Assembly: GCA_039619475.1 (NCBI GenBank)
Contig: CM077116.1
Span: 99,555,164-99,619,163, forward strand
Direction of reading: 5' to 3'
Length of the DNA: 64,000 bases
Source of the DNA: Icerya purchasi
Taxonomy: Eukaryota > Arthropoda > Insecta > Hemiptera > Monophlebidae
Shown: piece by piece, positions 12,780 through 23,600 of the stretch
Layout: each line of letters opens with the position of its first letter
Position numbering within the stretch: the first letter of the stretch is position 1
The notes under the pieces: model-generated
What the model was told of the DNA's origin: nothing
Database searches by the model: none
Seen by the model: only the letters and a program-made list of their open reading frames with translations
Program-made: the position numbers and the translations under genes

Positions 12780-13436
12780 GCGAACTTAAAACAAATTACG
12801 AAAAAAATGTTCTATTCAACTGTGCCGAAATTTCATTTACAGCAGGCTTTCGGAGGTGGTCGCGTACACTTTCTAGGTGCAAACGTGAATTCCGTCCGAT
12901 ATAACTTATTTGCACGTTTCGTTTGCTGGCGTTCCGGCGACTTAACCGCCTTTCCATCTGTGTCAAGCTGGAACTGTTTATTGGAGGGCTTGAATGCGCA
13001 TGCGCCAGCATCAAGCTGGAGACGGATTTTTCTTTATTTTTAACCCTAGTCAGTCGGGCTCTCGGAGTTGGTTGCAATTTATGCTGGAGAGAGGAGTATT
13101 GTGTTTGTGCGGTGGACGAGCAGATTCGCGGGAGACGTGATCGTCGGGTATTGCGAGGGGGAAGAGCGGAATCGTAGAGGTGTCTTCCGGCATTTGAAAT
13201 TACGAATTTTTCCGAATAGTTTTTTGATTTGTTTTTTTATCTTTTTTTTTTTTTTTTTTTCTTTCTGAAATTACCGCCTGGCCAGCGTTAAAGCTCGTTT
13301 CAATTACACTCGCAACGGATCCAAATTGACGATATCGCTGTCTATCGCTAGTCAATTTTCGCTAATTGTTGTAAAAATTTTAAAATTTCGAAAGTTCTTT
13401 CTATCCATCGCTGTATAATTGTCGAATCGGCGTGAA
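12780..13436 (+). promoter_or_regulatory. Putative promoter and 5' UTR of the 13437 exon
   Basis: The region is richer in G+C than its surroundings. A palindromic TGCGCATGCGCCA at 12995-13007 matches the NRF-1/Erect-wing site. TCAGTC at 13050-13055 matches the arthropod initiator, with A at 13052 as +1; no TATA box lies 25-30 bases upstream. The motif TCAAGCTGGA occurs twice (12963-12972 and 13011-13020), flanking the NRF-1 site. If +1 is right, the 5' UTR is about 385 bases and holds a short upstream frame beginning at ATG 13081. The call rests on motifs only. Confidence 0.4.
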
Positions 13437-13563
13437 ATGTGTAGCAATTGTAGCGAGTGTTGTCAACGGCGTCCGCAGTCGAAAAAGATTACCCCTACCG
13501 TAGACGCGGCTGTTGGCGATGATTCCGATTCTTCGTATACTACTGGTAACTCTTATTCTTCAG
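13437..13563 (+). CDS. Putative first coding exon of an unrecognised protein
   Basis: ATG at 13437 (purine at -3) opens a frame of 42 codons that ends in a splice donor, TTCAG|GTAAAA, with GT at 13564-13565, in phase 1. The peptide begins MCSNCSECCQRR, a Cys-rich N terminus that could be lipid-modified or bind metal, and runs into an acidic Ser/Thr/Tyr-rich stretch (VGDDSDSSYTTGNSYSS). Codon use and composition differ from the AT-rich surroundings. The same phase and a similar composition occur in the exon at 62390-62455, which is therefore a candidate next exon. I do not recognise the family and assign no function. Confidence 0.5.
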
Positions 13564-13565
13564 GT

Positions 13566-15299
13566 AAAATACTGTAAAAGTATGGATACTTGCATGACTT
13601 TTTATTTATTTCGTTTTCTCTCTTTTTTTTTTTTTTTTAATTAAAGAAAAAAGTGCATATCCGAAGCTGTGTGTTATCTGCGATTTATTCCTGTGTTCGT
13701 GCGAGTCCATCCTGTCAGTTGTTTTTTAGCTCTTCTACTGGTTTACTATTTCCGTACACTGTCGTAACCTTGTAATCTACGCGGATGACGTTCACCGACT
13801 GTTTCGACAAATATTAATGATAAAAAAATAAGCAGGCGCGTAATGTACTGTTTGTTAATATTCGTTTCTGATATACAAAAAAGGCAGCAGGGATAATAAT
13901 TCCGTGAGTAGTTACTACTTTGTACATGTATTGCGTGGAATCAGGCGACACTTTAATTTTACGGGTAGTTCGAGAAAAGCTTATCGCTTTTTCTTTCTCA
14001 CACTCGCGAACACAAATTGCGGTGTTTATTGCCCCGAACAACAGTCCCAATATTTTCTAGTTCAATTCGAAATATAATTTTTCGTAATTGACTCGTCGAA
14101 ATATCTTTTGCACAGCGGTACATATTTTTTTCCCCCGTACACTGATATATTTAATAACCTCGTGTTATTGAAGATATGTTCGGATGAATTTCGGTTTTAA
14201 CCGGGTTTTTTCTTATACCCAGTTTTAAAATGCACTTTAAAAAGAGAAATCGTCATTACGGCTTTTTTAATTATGTAAAAGTTTCGAATTGCCGTTTCGT
14301 AAGCAAAAACTTTCAAACTAGTTCGCCTTAACCGCTACCGAAAGAACAGAATCGAGGAAAATATTCACCATCTACTCCGATGCAAAAAAGCACCTGTCAA
14401 TTGTTTTTTTTTTTTTTTTTTTTTTTTTGTATTTCTGGATTTTCATGTTCTACACCGAAACAATTTTTAAACTATTTCCAATGCCAGCGTGATGTGAAAT
14501 ACTATTGATCTCCACGGCTCATGCGTGTTACGTGTCAAAAGTAGAACACCGTTCATCTCTCTGGTATTTTCTTATCTTGATTTTTGAAACTGCGGATAAT
14601 TTTGCTTCGTCACTTTAAGCTTTGATATATAGTTGATTGTAGCAATTTCGTTACATTTACAATCTGCATCAGTTTTTTCCAAGTTTTAATTAAAAAGATA
14701 AATCCCGACCGCTAGGTATTCTTTTTTAACTAACTGCAAAAACGGTTTATTTTTTAATTTTTTAATATTCCGTCATTATTTTTTTGAATTAAAAAAAAAA
14801 AAGAAGGAAAAAAAAAGAAAATTGTTTCGAATAATGAAAATTTTACGTTTTACAAATTCCGTTTCTGTATTTTGCATTCCGTCGTTCGGCAGAAATGATA
14901 ACCACAGATGTTAAAATTCAAGATCGAAATCTTTGTTTAATAATAAACATTTGTGCCCGATTTTTATTAAACTGTAACTCTACAAAATTTCGCAGACGAT
15001 TTTAAATGAATTTGTATGTTTCTGAATTTAATTTTTTTATAGTGTATATATTCATTGAAAACTAGGAAAGGATTTAATCGTAGTAACCGATTATGCCATT
15101 CCAAATGATACCATTATTTTTGTTTCAGCACAAAGCGTTTTTGCTTTAAAAATATTATGCGGCGTAGATATAAAAATACCGAGCATTGTTAATATTCAGA
15201 CTATTAATAGTTAATCAAAAATTCTTGTATTAGGCGGCATTTATTATTTGCTAAAATATAATATGGCATTTATTTTAAACCGTTTTTCTTTTTGAGATT
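13566..15299. other. Non-coding stretch with homopolymer runs
   Basis: No gene, repeat family or protein motif is supported here. Long poly-T at about 14404-14428 and A-rich tracts near 14792-14820 are the only structure I see. Confidence 0.45.
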
Positions 15300-15372
15300 A
15301 TTTCAGAATTATTTCGGAATTGGTTCGGAATTGGTTCGGAATTGGTTCGGAATTACTTCGGAATTATTTCGG
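15300..15372. repeat. 11-bp minisatellite, about 6.6 copies
   Basis: Successive units read ATTTCAGAATT, ATTTCGGAATT, GGTTCGGAATT three times, ACTTCGGAATT and a partial ATTTCGG. The middle three are identical, so expansion was recent in the centre of the array. No coding frame runs through it. Confidence 0.9.
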
Positions 15373-17125
15373 TTGCTGACACCACCCACAGGATTATTTT
15401 AATTATTGCTCGTGCTATATCTGAAACTTGACAATAGAGATTTGTCCGTTACGTGGTTTTTTTTTGCGCTAATTTCGCACATCTGAATAGTATGTAATTT
15501 TTACTATCTGTAGGCCTAATGTTGCATTTATAGCAAAAATCATCGATTACCTTTTTATTTTTTACGATAAGCTTTTCATAATTCTCGGTTCCAGTTGCTC
15601 TTGTCAAACCCCTCTGCTTGTGTAAACATTATGCTTTTGACAAGCCATTTCGCGGATGATTTTTTATCGATCCAATTTTTGACCATCTGCTATTTTGTTT
15701 TGGTTAAACTGTATCTACACGAATGTTATCTTTATGCTAACCATTTTTTTAGCTCTATTACTAGGACTAGCCAAGTCGATGCTTCATCCATCTGACTTAT
15801 GCAATTTTTTAATTTTTTATCCACGAAAAAGTATTGTAACTTTTTCACTCGCGATTTCACTAATTTCATTATATCAAATGCCTATATTTGACGAGTTCAT
15901 AATGGTAGTATTAATAATAATAATGAAAAAAAGATTTAAACGGCTTTATTTGATAGACGGTATTATTCAGAAGTAATAATATAGAATTAATTTTCAACAT
16001 TTGATAAGGAAACGCAATGGGTTTATTAAGAACATTTGTACGAAATCACGAGCAGATTTTATAAATTTTCTCCGGTTGGTAGAATGTTAGAAAAAGAGAG
16101 TGTTTAAAACGTTTAACGACACGAAAGGAACTCTACTAAACACGCAATTGCTGCTATTCGCGTTGCTATCATTTTTTCCCCTTTTTTGCCAGTTTGTTAG
16201 AAATTACCTGTTGTTTTTTGTTATCTGTAATTTGGTTGTAATTAAATGCATATTTTTAATTGTAATTGCCAGGTGTAATATATGTATATATATATATATA
16301 CAGGCTGTATGAAAATAATAACTCGGTTTGATGAATAATTCGAAGTGAAAAATCAACATTGAACCTTCTTCATCTTCGAAAGTTGTTATTTTTTTTTTTC
16401 TTTAACGACAATTTTATGAGTATCTTTCATGTATAAAACTAAATTTCTACCTATACAGACATGAAAAATACAAGCGATCTTCCCCTTCATTTTTAATGGC
16501 AGCACGAATAGAGTGACGTGTCATCGTTTAATAGAACCGATCTTGCCTTCGGGCGATGCTCAGTATCAGAAGGTGAAACAAAGCGTGAATGAATTTTCAC
16601 GCGTGAAATAATGGAATTGCGTAAGTGGTTAATTTTAGTCAGTGTCGTTTACAGGTGCTTACATCGTTCGTACCGAACGAATCACAAACGAATAATGGGC
16701 TATTGTACACATATTGCGTATGCAAGTGTCAGTGCATCGAAGACTCTCACATATTCAACCGTGCAAGGATGTTCCAAATGTGCCGAAATGAGCAAGCCGT
16801 GTAAAATGATTAAAATAGTGCGCGTTGTTTTTGACCGTTGCTGATGTAAGTGGAACTCGTGCAAAAGAAAATGCGCGTTCTGTGCAAGGACGTTCTGTTC
16901 TGAACGTTTGTATGTCTTTTGCGCATCTAGAAGAAAATGCTCAACGCGCATCCTGTGTAGGTGGTATTTTCGTCATGTACATGCGCCAAATCGGTAAATA
17001 GCTTTTTAGTAGTTCTGAGGAATAACTTTTTTTTAACCAAAAACACTTTTCTTCATTCTGGACAGCTTTACACTGCTTTGTAGGGCGCGCTCGGTGCGGA
17101 TCAGATTTAAGAAGCTTATTTAGCC
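15373..17125. other. Non-coding stretch, no gene recognised
   Basis: A (TA)n run lies at about 16280-16301. Overlapping frames on both strands at 16600-16950 lack recognisable motifs and are not called. I see no repeat that matches another part of the window. Confidence 0.4.
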
Positions 17126-17300
17126 AGCTACCGTACCGTAGTTCATTAGGCGCGGTGGTGTTTCGTTCGGCTAGGGCTCGAACCCTGATTCTGTAAATTA
17201 AACGTATAGAGGAAAATTCCTCTTGCCCCCCTTATAGTTGACGAACCAGATAAAGAAGAAAGAAAGGAGAAAGAGATAAAAAAAGAAAGCTTATTTAAGC
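17126..17300 (+). repeat. Putative tRNA-derived SINE, family B copy 2
   Basis: A box-A-like TTAGGCGCGGTGG is followed by a good box B, GGCTCGAACCCTG (17176-17188 region). Downstream sequence shares TAGTTG(A/G)CGA and AAAATT(C) blocks in the same order with 2785-2960. The tail is a purine-rich run (AAAGAAGAAAGAAAGGAG). Two diverged copies support an old SINE family, although the match is moderate by eye. Confidence 0.45.
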
Positions 17301-18036
17301 GTTATTTGCGTCAAGTAGTTTAAAAATAAAAGAAAATTGAAGTAAATCGGTAATAGTAAACGCCAGTTAAAATGGTAAATAATGATTGATAGAAATGTGG
17401 CATTTTCGTCACATGCGCAAAAGCAAATGTCCAATGAAACCGTTGGTTTAAAAAGTGCACACGTATCGCTTCACTGCGAGTCAGCAGTGGCATACATTGC
17501 ATTCGGGAGGATTATGCCAAAGTAGGTGTTACTGGATTAGCAGATATAGTGTGTCCTATTCTCAGTCTAGGCAAAAGTGTTTCTTCTTTGCAATTCCCAC
17601 GGCAGCTGTTTTCATTTACCCGTTGAAATTATATTGCTTTGTGGTTGCTAATTGGTAATTTATTTTTCTGGATAAATTTTATGACCAATAATGGAAAAGC
17701 TAAGCTTCGAAACTTCTGCAAACGAAAAACCAACTTATAACATTGAAAGTTTCAGATTTTTAGGGAGTTTAATGTTTGTTTTTAAAAAGTATTAATGATA
17801 TCTGTCGAAAGCAGTTTCGGCGTTGAGCGAAGAAGGAATACTGGCTTTGAATGTAGAAAAAAGAAAGGAAAAACGAATAAATGCAGATCATAAAAAATTG
17901 CGGGACAAAAGGTAGAGATATTAAATAGTGCGCAGGGATACATGTATGAACTTTGTAAATAATCGGAATGAAATAAAATGGGCGGTGACCGCTCACGAGG
18001 ATCTACCTTTGGATCGGTGTTATTCTCTGTCCCGTT

Positions 18037-18091
18037 GACATATTCAGGGCCGTATTTGGACCAAAAGTTCGGGAGGGGTTATGAAAATATT

Positions 18092-18137
<46 letters not shown>

Positions 18138-18434
18138 CGTGTGTGTGTGTGTATTAACATGAAATATATGTATTTATAAATAGTACACTAAAGCCTTATA
18201 GTCAATTATTGTATATGCAATATTTGAACATTAAAATAAAAACAAATAACAAATAGTCGTTTCCATAGATTTCATCAAAATTTCAATTTTCTTTTCTTTT
18301 GTCAAAAATTGAAAAAAAACAGTTATTCTGAATTTCGGTCCATTTAATCTAAGCAATTATTATTTCGCAGACATTTGGGGGGGGGGGGGGGTTGAATTTT
18401 GAAAACTCCCCTCAGATACGGCTCTGGACATCTT
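18037..18434. mobile_element. hAT-type MITE with 8-bp target duplication
   Basis: The element is 18045-18426. Its left end CAGGGCCGTATTTG and the reverse complement of its right end CAGAGCCGTATCTG form a TIR of about 14 bp beginning CAG, typical of hAT elements. The flanking 8-mers are GACATATT (18037-18044) and GACATCTT (18427-18434), an 8-bp duplication with one mismatch. At 382 bp it has no transposase frame. The interior holds a long TA/TG microsatellite (about 18095-18152) and a 15-G run near the right end. Confidence 0.8.
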
Positions 18435-18649
18435 CGACGGTTACATTTGCGCAGCGTGTGTTTTGTAAATATAAATCGATCTCGCTCTTTTCCGAATAAT
18501 TAAAAGTCAATTTTGGTAATGTATTTTTTCCCCCTGAAAATTGCGAATTCTAAAATATTTTCGTATAGATTTATACTTTGTAGTTAAACAACGATAAATT
18601 CGGAAGTACTACTGTGTATGGAGAATAATCGGGAATAAAAAAGAGGAAA

Positions 18650-18895
18650 CTAGAATACGTGGGGTATATAATACATGGCCTTAAATATTAGCTACTGAGG
18701 AGGACAATTTTACTTTGGCAAATCGAAGAAAAAGGATGGATTGGCAGGAAGAATACGACATGGTTTGAAAACATAAAAAAAAATGGACAAACCATTCAAC
18801 TGAAGAAATAATTCATACAACCAGGAATCGGGAAAAATGGAAAAGAATTATTTTCATGTCAACAGCCTGAAGTCCGATGAGGATAGAAGTTAAAC
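18650..18895 (+). pseudogene. 3' remnant of an RTE-like non-LTR element
   Basis: A frame through 18760-18890 reads KWTNHSTEEIIHTTRNREKW followed by KRIIFMSTA and a stop. This matches the C-terminal tail of endonuclease-reverse transcriptases common in insects, where a basic G-K-R stretch is followed by a Trp-rich linker and an AR(N/D)RExW box. An upstream piece in another frame has the basic RRKRMDWQEE segment. Only the extreme C terminus remains, so it is a 5'-truncated dead copy. Clade placement as RTE-like is from general knowledge, not a search. Confidence 0.55.
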
Positions 18896-20546
18896 AACGA
18901 ATCCAACATATTTTAGATATCCTTGATAATATGTAAGTTTTTAACCGTAGATCTATAAATAATATTTATATAACACAAAACGCGCGTTACCGAATTAAAT
19001 GAACTAGGACTAGTTATTGCTACAGTGTTTTAGGAAATAGAGTTTTACATTTCTCTACCATACACAAAACCGTTTTTTGTTATTCAGCATCATCGCTTTG
19101 AACAACGACAAACACTATTGTACCCGTAATGATGACTGAGATTATAGTAATTGCGAGCTTTTTAATTACTCTTTTTGCCATAATCTGGATTGGTTACGTT
19201 TTTTTTTGTTTTTTTTTTTTTGACGAATTTTCCATATTATACATATAGTTCCCCTCGAAACGGTGAACTGAAAAAACTCGACTCCAGAGACTGATAAAAA
19301 CAACAGAAAAAAACAAAAAAGAAAATATGGAGACTGCACGAAAGCACACAGAAACTTATTTGAAAATGAGATGTGATACTTGACAATTCAAAAAAACATA
19401 TAGTGGCGAAGAAAAAAATTTTATCGCATGAGAGACAATGTGATGTTTAATGAACTTACGTGCTGTGAGAACGTGAGTGTAACATTTTTTTGACCTGCAT
19501 AACTCACAAAAATCCCCAGTCCTAAGATATATCGATATCGAAATCATTAGTGCCAACGAATTCAAAAATATATCGAGTTTTTCGTTAGTTCTTTTACTCA
19601 CTCTAGTTACTTATTTGCGATAGCCTCTTTATTATGACTGCACACAGACACTCGTCGAGTAATCGGCTAAATGTCGAAAAAGTCGAAAATTTGCTTTTAG
19701 CGCCTCTAATTAATCGGGGGCTTATCGTGAATTGAAGCCGGTTGTTCGGTTCGGCCATTATGTTCCGGACAAAGAGCGTCAGGCGACAGAATCGAAGCAT
19801 GTGCTTATCCGAGAGCGGTATTGTGATAGCCACAGAGCGGGACCGTGATTATTTATTAATAATAACCGATACTTTTTATTAACATTCTGAATAGAGGAAA
19901 ACGGGCGACACCATGACGGGTATTATCCATTCTGCTACGTTCAACTCAATAAAATCGCCCTTCCACGGTTCCGGCATGTTGTAATCGTTTTTATTATCGT
20001 CGCGCTTGGGCCCTCCGGACTAGACTAGAACATCTTAGCGACCAGAGCGGTCGCCGTCGTTTGCATCGGGGATAAATCGAGATGCGAGGCAAGCGCTAAG
20101 CTCTGAGATTATCAGAGGGGTCGGGCATGAACACGCTCGTGCGTATCACTAGAATACGTTTTGCGTATGTATGTAAGATGGCGAGTTCTATTTTATATAC
20201 TCTACTATGAAGGGAACGAAAGCGGATGCGCACTTCTATAATCGTTTGTTGAAATAATTTAATCTCGCCTAATCAGTTGATTGCTTGTTTTTTTTTTTTT
20301 TTGTTTTTGTTTCGGGATGATTGTTAAATTATTCTTTAAAAAGTTGATTAAATCGGGGTGTGCGGTACATTGGGCTTGAAATTTTTCAAGAAGAATGCTC
20401 CCTCGGAATTCTTACATGTAAAATTAATCGGACATACGACATTTAAGACTTCTCCTTGATTACTTAAAATTACATGTAGTATGAGTAGAGATAAATGTAT
20501 AGTGAGCTAACCAATTAAACAGTGCATCCGGAAGGAATTTTAAAAT
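18896..20546. other. Non-coding stretch, GC-richer island near 20 kb
   Basis: No gene is supported. The segment 19900-20170 has more G+C than its surroundings and no internal repeat, and might be a conserved non-coding element. This is only a compositional impression. Confidence 0.35.
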
Positions 20547-20604
20547 ACACGTACCAGGAAATTTACAAACATCGTTACACGTACCAGGAAATTTACAAAC
20601 ATCG
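20547..20604. repeat. 30-bp perfect tandem duplication
   Basis: ACACGTACCAGGAAATTTAC and the following ten bases occur twice head to tail (20547-20576 and 20577-20604), identical over 28 bases. It looks like a recent local duplication. Confidence 0.95.
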
Positions 20605-23600
20605 AAGATGTCGATAAATTTAACTTTTGGAAACTTGAGTATAAAAAAATTCGTGTATTTCGTTTTATTTTAATTTTTGATTTTCCGTCCAGGTTTTAAA
20701 CAGTCTCTTTTTCTTGATGTTTCTGAATTTTAAGATGGAGATTGCGTAAATCTGTAATAAGACCTTTGGTTTCGCGAATTCTTTTTTACAACTATCGATT
20801 TGTTTGTTTTTCAATTTCCATTTATAAAATTACACCGTGATTGGTATGGAAAAAAGAAAAAATTGTTTACTAGCCGCTTTTTATATTATTAAATTATTGG
20901 AAGGTAAAGGCGGATCCCAAGTAGAAAGGAACTGATCCCCTATTCTTATTAGTGCCTTTGGGCTTATTACCATTATGGAAAGCTTAATTTCACAATCCAT
21001 GATACCCCTTATCAAGGGTATGGGACTTGCTTTACATTACTACTAGATGGCATAATGGTCGGAAGAAACTAGCGTTTAAAGCAATGCTATTTCCCGGCAG
21101 GATAGTGATTTTCCTTTGAGTGGAACACCTTCCAGCTTTGTTAGTATAGAAATTAAAATTTTGACGTAGTATCGTATATTGCCAGTTGAAAAATAGAAGA
21201 ATTCTAGCCTTTTTTTCGATTTATTAAAGACGCTGTCGCACTAATTACTATTTTTACGTAAAAGCGAAATTATAAGCGGATTATGTTATTTAATTTTATA
21301 AATAATTTTAATAAGTAATAAAATGCATTTGTTACAATTCATCTCGTTTATTTACACTTTATCTTACGGGCTGTTTCAAATTTCGGTTACTAGAGTGATG
21401 TATGGCGCGTGACACATCTAAAGTTCTTCGACGGCGTATCTAACCGGAACACTAGTTGAACATGTGTAGACTTCCTGAACAAAATGTCGATCCGACCAGA
21501 TGATGGTTATCCTCGTGTCAATTAATATAATTAGGCTGTATTTTCTAAAGACGTCTCTACTCGATTATTCGATTTGGATAATTTTGTCTCAAATTTTTAT
21601 TAATAGGCTCTAGATCTTTACACTAGCTTTCATCACTTGAAGTCAGAGTCGTCCTGAGCTTAAAAAGACGATCGAGCGTCATTGCTATAAGCAAAACAGA
21701 AAACGCTGAAAGCAAAAATATTACGAACATTTAAGTAAATAATTTGTTTTATTGATATTAAAAAAAAACTAAAAAAAAAAAAAACTAAAAGAAAAACAAC
21801 AAGTGCTAAATATCTGATGACGACTTCCATCGAGTTTTGCGATAACCGAGGCGCAAGAGACTGTTTGCCGTGTTTTAGCCTCGTTTGCCTATCTTTATTT
21901 TGTCAAAAATAGTAGCCCGCGTTATGCCGTAAAATTTTGGCGACTGCATAATTTCGGTTATTATTTGGTGCAGTCAGTTTTCGCGTAGATTCAATGAACC
22001 AGCCAGCTGCTGCTATCTGTTATTTTTCATGGAAATATGTTCTTTTCGCGGTGAATTTAGATTAGTTCACTGCTTAATGATGAGTGCTCTTAAAAATAGT
22101 TACTCAAGAAGAAAAGCCAGTTTTTGATTTCTTCAAATTAGTTCCTCTTGTTCTCGTATTTCTCTCCTCGGTGACCCCATAAATTTGGACTTTAGTTTTC
22201 TTTTTTTTCCCGCGATAATGCGTTTTCTTCTTAATTTTTCGTTTTTTTTTTTTTTTTTAAATACATTTCGCTCTACATTAAACAATAAATTATTTGATAG
22301 AAATTATAAATTACTATTGTACTGTCTGCAGTACTTATAAATGACATGAAAAACTTACAAAATTTTCGGAAAACGTGGTGAGGGAGAAAATATGTGTGCG
22401 TGTGTGAGATGCTGTTGTTGATCGCGGATAAATAAGTTAATCGGTGACTATTACGAGGAGAAACGCGCGTCTTATACAGTCAGGGCAAAAAGGAGAGAAG
22501 AAGGAAAAAAAGGATCCGATGGTGAAGTCTTTTCGAGCCAAGTCAGTCGTAGTTTTACCTTTCTCTCCAGTATTATTCGAAATCACATAAAAAAGTATTT
22601 ACCGGCGGTAAGGTCGATGGAAAACCCCGTAAAAAGGTAAAAGGGAAAACCCGAATTTACAGTTATCACGAACTTTCCTCAGCAAAGATTTCGACTACAG
22701 ATTAAAGGATTCGATCATATCAAATCAACCAGACCATGGATCACAACAGTGTTACGTACAATTTACCTTATTTATATTATCTCGTTTGTATTCGATATTG
22801 TATTTTTAGCGGTCGACCACTAAGGTAGTAGGTAATTTTCATTAATACACAGCGTAAGTAAAGTAAGTCCCATACTTTTGATAAAAGGTATATTGTGGAT
22901 TGTGAAGTTAGGGTTCGCAATGTACTACGCCCAACGACACTAATGAGATTAAGGAAAGGTTAGCTACCTTTTTCTCGACATTATAAAATATAAAGATTTT
23001 TTGTTCACAATAAGAATAAAATATAATTAACTTTTTCATTTGCGATAATTAAGATACCGTGCAGTGACGTCACTGAGGGCCTAAGAAAAAATCGCAATTA
23101 CATTTGGCACCGCTGGTCTTTGTAAACCAATACTATATACTATGTTTAAAGTTTTGAATCGATTTTATTCAGTTTTTGAAACATTAGTACTTTAATACCA
23201 TATTCGTCGCAAACATCTTTTTTCATTGTGAATCATCGCAACAGTTAATATTTGCTAGACTGCCCCTTTCTTACGTGTATATGCCGCTTTTGCAGCGTTT
23301 AAATAACTACCGAAATCAGTGTACGAGTTAACACTTTGCAGTGGCGTGTATTACAACAGACTAAGGTTAATAATTAAATAATGAAAATTAAACGACCTCT
23401 TTTTGAAACATCCGAGTTACGTTTTTAGAATAGTCTTTAAATTAATGAATGAATTGTAATACATTTTCGCATTACGTAAACAAGAAATCCGTAAATAAAA
23501 ACAAAAAAAGAAACCAACTTTGTTCTAGAAAAGTCTGAAATTAATTAAAACGGTCAAAGTCTCATACTGTAATTTTAAACGAAAATTGTATTTCTTTTGA

